A stretch of DNA of 33,701 bases from Holophagaceae bacterium. Lineage in GTDB: Bacteria; Acidobacteriota; Holophagae; Holophagales; Holophagaceae. A program made the position numbers and the translations under genes. The notes under the pieces were generated by a model. The model saw only the letters and a program-made list of their open reading frames with translations, was not told the origin of the DNA and did not search any database. Position 1 is the first letter of the stretch, and the number at the start of each line of letters is the position of its first letter. Shown here one piece after another: positions 32,625 to 33,701 of the stretch. Where the stretch lies: NCBI GenBank assembly GCA_003165415.1, contig PLUC01000187.1:1-33701 (forward strand), read 5' to 3'.

Positions 32625-32939
32625 TTGGGTGGAGAAACACTTTGGTATGCCTTTCCCACCAAGTTGGGCCAGGTGACCCGGGGTTTCCCCACCGCCCACG
32701 CGGCCTCCCCTCTCAAAGACGAGCTTCAGGCGGACACCGACCTGCCCCAGGTCTGGGCCCACAAGGATGGGATCGTACAGGGGACCAGCGTCGAACCGTT
32801 CTACAAGTCCGCCACGGAGGCGGCCCTGCCTGAATTCATGGTGAAGGTCCGGAGCTTCATGGGCCCCCTCCACAAGGCGCTTGCGGAAAACCATCCGGTC
32901 GATCGGCTCTGGAATCTGGAGGCCCGCACCTGGGACTGA
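32625..32939 (+). CDS. hypothetical protein fragment
   Basis: The 104-residue frame from 32625 (no clear SD) reads LWYAFPTKLGQVTRGFPTAH and ends FMVKVRSFMGPLHKALAENH followed by PVDRLWNLEARTWD. Codon use looks genuine, but I do not recognise the protein. It may be the C-terminal end of a larger gene whose 5' part was lost, since it begins directly after the dinB-like hairpin. Confidence 0.35.
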   Translation: MGGETLWYAFPTKLGQVTRGFPTAHAASPLKDELQADTDLPQVWAHKDGIVQGTSVEPFYKSATEAALPEFMVKVRSFMGPLHKALAENHPVDRLWNLEARTWD

Positions 32940-33232
32940 GAGGGTTCGCCATCTCTGGATCTGGCAACTTCTCCTTATGCAGTGTTATTCCCCATTCCAC
33001 AATTCGGGCCTAGTGGGTCGGTAGAGTCGCCAGCGATGGGCCAACCACGCTAAAAACCCCGGTTGCTCCCATTCGATTTGAAAGAATTACAAATCATTCT
33101 GAGTGAATCCACGACCCCACAGGCATCAACGGTAATTTAAATATTTAAATATATGCATTTAACTATTGGACCAGAAATTGCTTACTGCAACCGGTTTGCG
33201 AAATTATGAATAACCACTTGGGGAGGGGTCGG
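32940..33232. promoter_or_regulatory. AT-rich upstream region of pepD
   Basis: No gene. 33070-33210 is AT-rich and contains a perfect 16-bp palindrome ATTTAAAT-ATTTAAAT at 33135-33150. It probably carries the pepD promoter; several TATAAT-like hexamers overlap, so none is singled out. Confidence 0.45.
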
Positions 33233-33701
33233 ATGCTGGAGCAATTGAAACCCAAAGAGGTATTCCACTACTTTGAAGAAATCACCAAGATCCCGAGAGG
33301 TTCAGGCAACGAAAAGCAGGTGAGCGACTTCCTGGTCGATTTCGCCAAGCAGAGGAAGCTCGAGGCATTTCAAGACAAAGCCCTGAACGTGATCATCCGG
33401 AAACCTGGAACCGCGGGCTATGAGCATTCACCCGCCGTGATCCTCCAGGGACACATGGACATGGTCTGCGAGAAGGTCAAGGGGTCCAAGCACGATTTTA
33501 CCAAGGACCCGCTGGTCCTGAAAATCGAGGGAGACTTCCTGCGGGCGGACGGCACCACCCTCGGCGGGGACGACGGCATCGCCGTGGCGTGCGGACTGGC
33601 CATCCTGGACAGCAAGGACATCCCCCACCCGCCGCTGGAAATGCTCGTCACCACCAGCGAGGAGACCGGCATGGATGGGGCCCATGCCCTCAAGGCCGAC
33701 C
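33233..33701 (+). CDS. pepD: aminoacyl-histidine dipeptidase (Xaa-His dipeptidase), 5' part
   Basis: The first 156 residues of an M20C peptidase are visible. LQGHMDMVCEK carries zinc ligand His74 and Asp76, GGDDGIAVA carries bridging Asp113, and TSEETGMDGA carries the catalytic Glu143 and metal ligand Glu144. The N-terminus FEEITKIPRGSGNE is typical for PepD. GGGAGG lies 6 bases before ATG 33233. The enzyme cleaves dipeptides such as Xaa-His in the cytoplasm. The gene (about 480-490 codons in relatives) runs off the window. Confidence 0.92.
   Translation, partial: MLEQLKPKEVFHYFEEITKIPRGSGNEKQVSDFLVDFAKQRKLEAFQDKALNVIIRKPGTAGYEHSPAVILQGHMDMVCEKVKGSKHDFTKDPLVLKIEGDFLRADGTTLGGDDGIAVACGLAILDSKDIPHPPLEMLVTTSEETGMDGAHALKAD

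Noticed and set aside
33135-33150. AT-rich 16-bp palindrome as a replication origin or partition site
   Set aside because: It is a single palindrome in a promoter region, with no DnaA boxes, iterons or replication genes nearby.
1-33701. CRISPR array
   Set aside because: No set of regularly spaced 25-40-bp direct repeats was found; the only repeats are the short octamer arrays, the palindromes and the radC duplicate.

Overview
The window is a GC-rich bacterial chromosome segment. Start sites use ATG, GTG and TTG, many genes carry GGAG-type ribosome binding sites, and short AT-rich stretches lie between some of the genes. The gene set mixes anaerobe and oxidative-stress functions (HydG-like radical SAM enzyme, rubrerythrin, bacterioferritin remnant, methylglyoxal synthase, B12-dependent radical SAM enzyme) with an Rh-type ammonium channel, a short KdpD/KdpE pair, Lon and PepD. 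This fits a soil or sediment bacterium of the Acidobacteriota (Holophaga/Geothrix type) or a Geobacter-like relative. That assignment is inferred from gene content only. There is no rRNA, no intact tRNA and no CRISPR array.

Layout. 1-1000: the tail of an unknown gene meets a 3'-truncated DUF1016 (YhcG-type) nuclease gene. A 29-bp palindrome lies inside this gene and a degenerate copy lies just upstream. 1532-3570: a hybrid sensor kinase (kinase, receiver and hemerythrin domains) broken by a frameshift where a PAS domain would be. 3670-5115: an exported erythromycin-esterase-family protein. 5489-5686: a DUF6527 remnant. 5723-8054: an operon of a DUF6880-like protein and a SEC-C protein, divergent from a zinc-ribbon protein and a truncated DNA methyltransferase (8238-9148). 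9409-11438: a metal cluster of truncated bacterioferritin, a small Cys-motif protein and an Nramp-like transporter. 11635-12788: a run of broken genes (formylglycine-generating-enzyme fold, wHTH-like, and a duplicated piece of radC). 12870-17331: Rh channel, then kdpE and kdpD, all on the minus strand. 17593-18603: a DUF1444-like protein. 18655-23053: a 4.4-kb block bracketed by a left and a right end of an IS6/IS26-family element, holding a cut monooxygenase gene, radC, an orphan hydG-like gene, an unknown gene and a DinB-fold protein. 23207-26265: a TetR repressor and a Lon protease with a perfect operator-like palindrome between them. 26463-31731: a small unknown gene, rubrerythrin and methylglyoxal synthase (divergent), a VOC remnant, a B12-binding radical SAM enzyme and a DUF445 membrane protein. 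31812-31930: tRNA-T-arm-like fragments around a strong hairpin. 32099-32939: a second DinB-fold protein and an unknown fragment. 33233-end: the start of pepD.

The overall impression is accessory DNA with an unusual number of broken or truncated genes (at least nine) between intact stress, metal and signalling genes. The points that most deserve a second look are the DUF1016 gene with its palindromes, the orphan HydG-like protein with an altered C-terminal cysteine motif beside a RadC lacking its first JAMM histidine, the IS6 ends around them, the TetR-operator-Lon unit, and the exact radC-fragment duplication.
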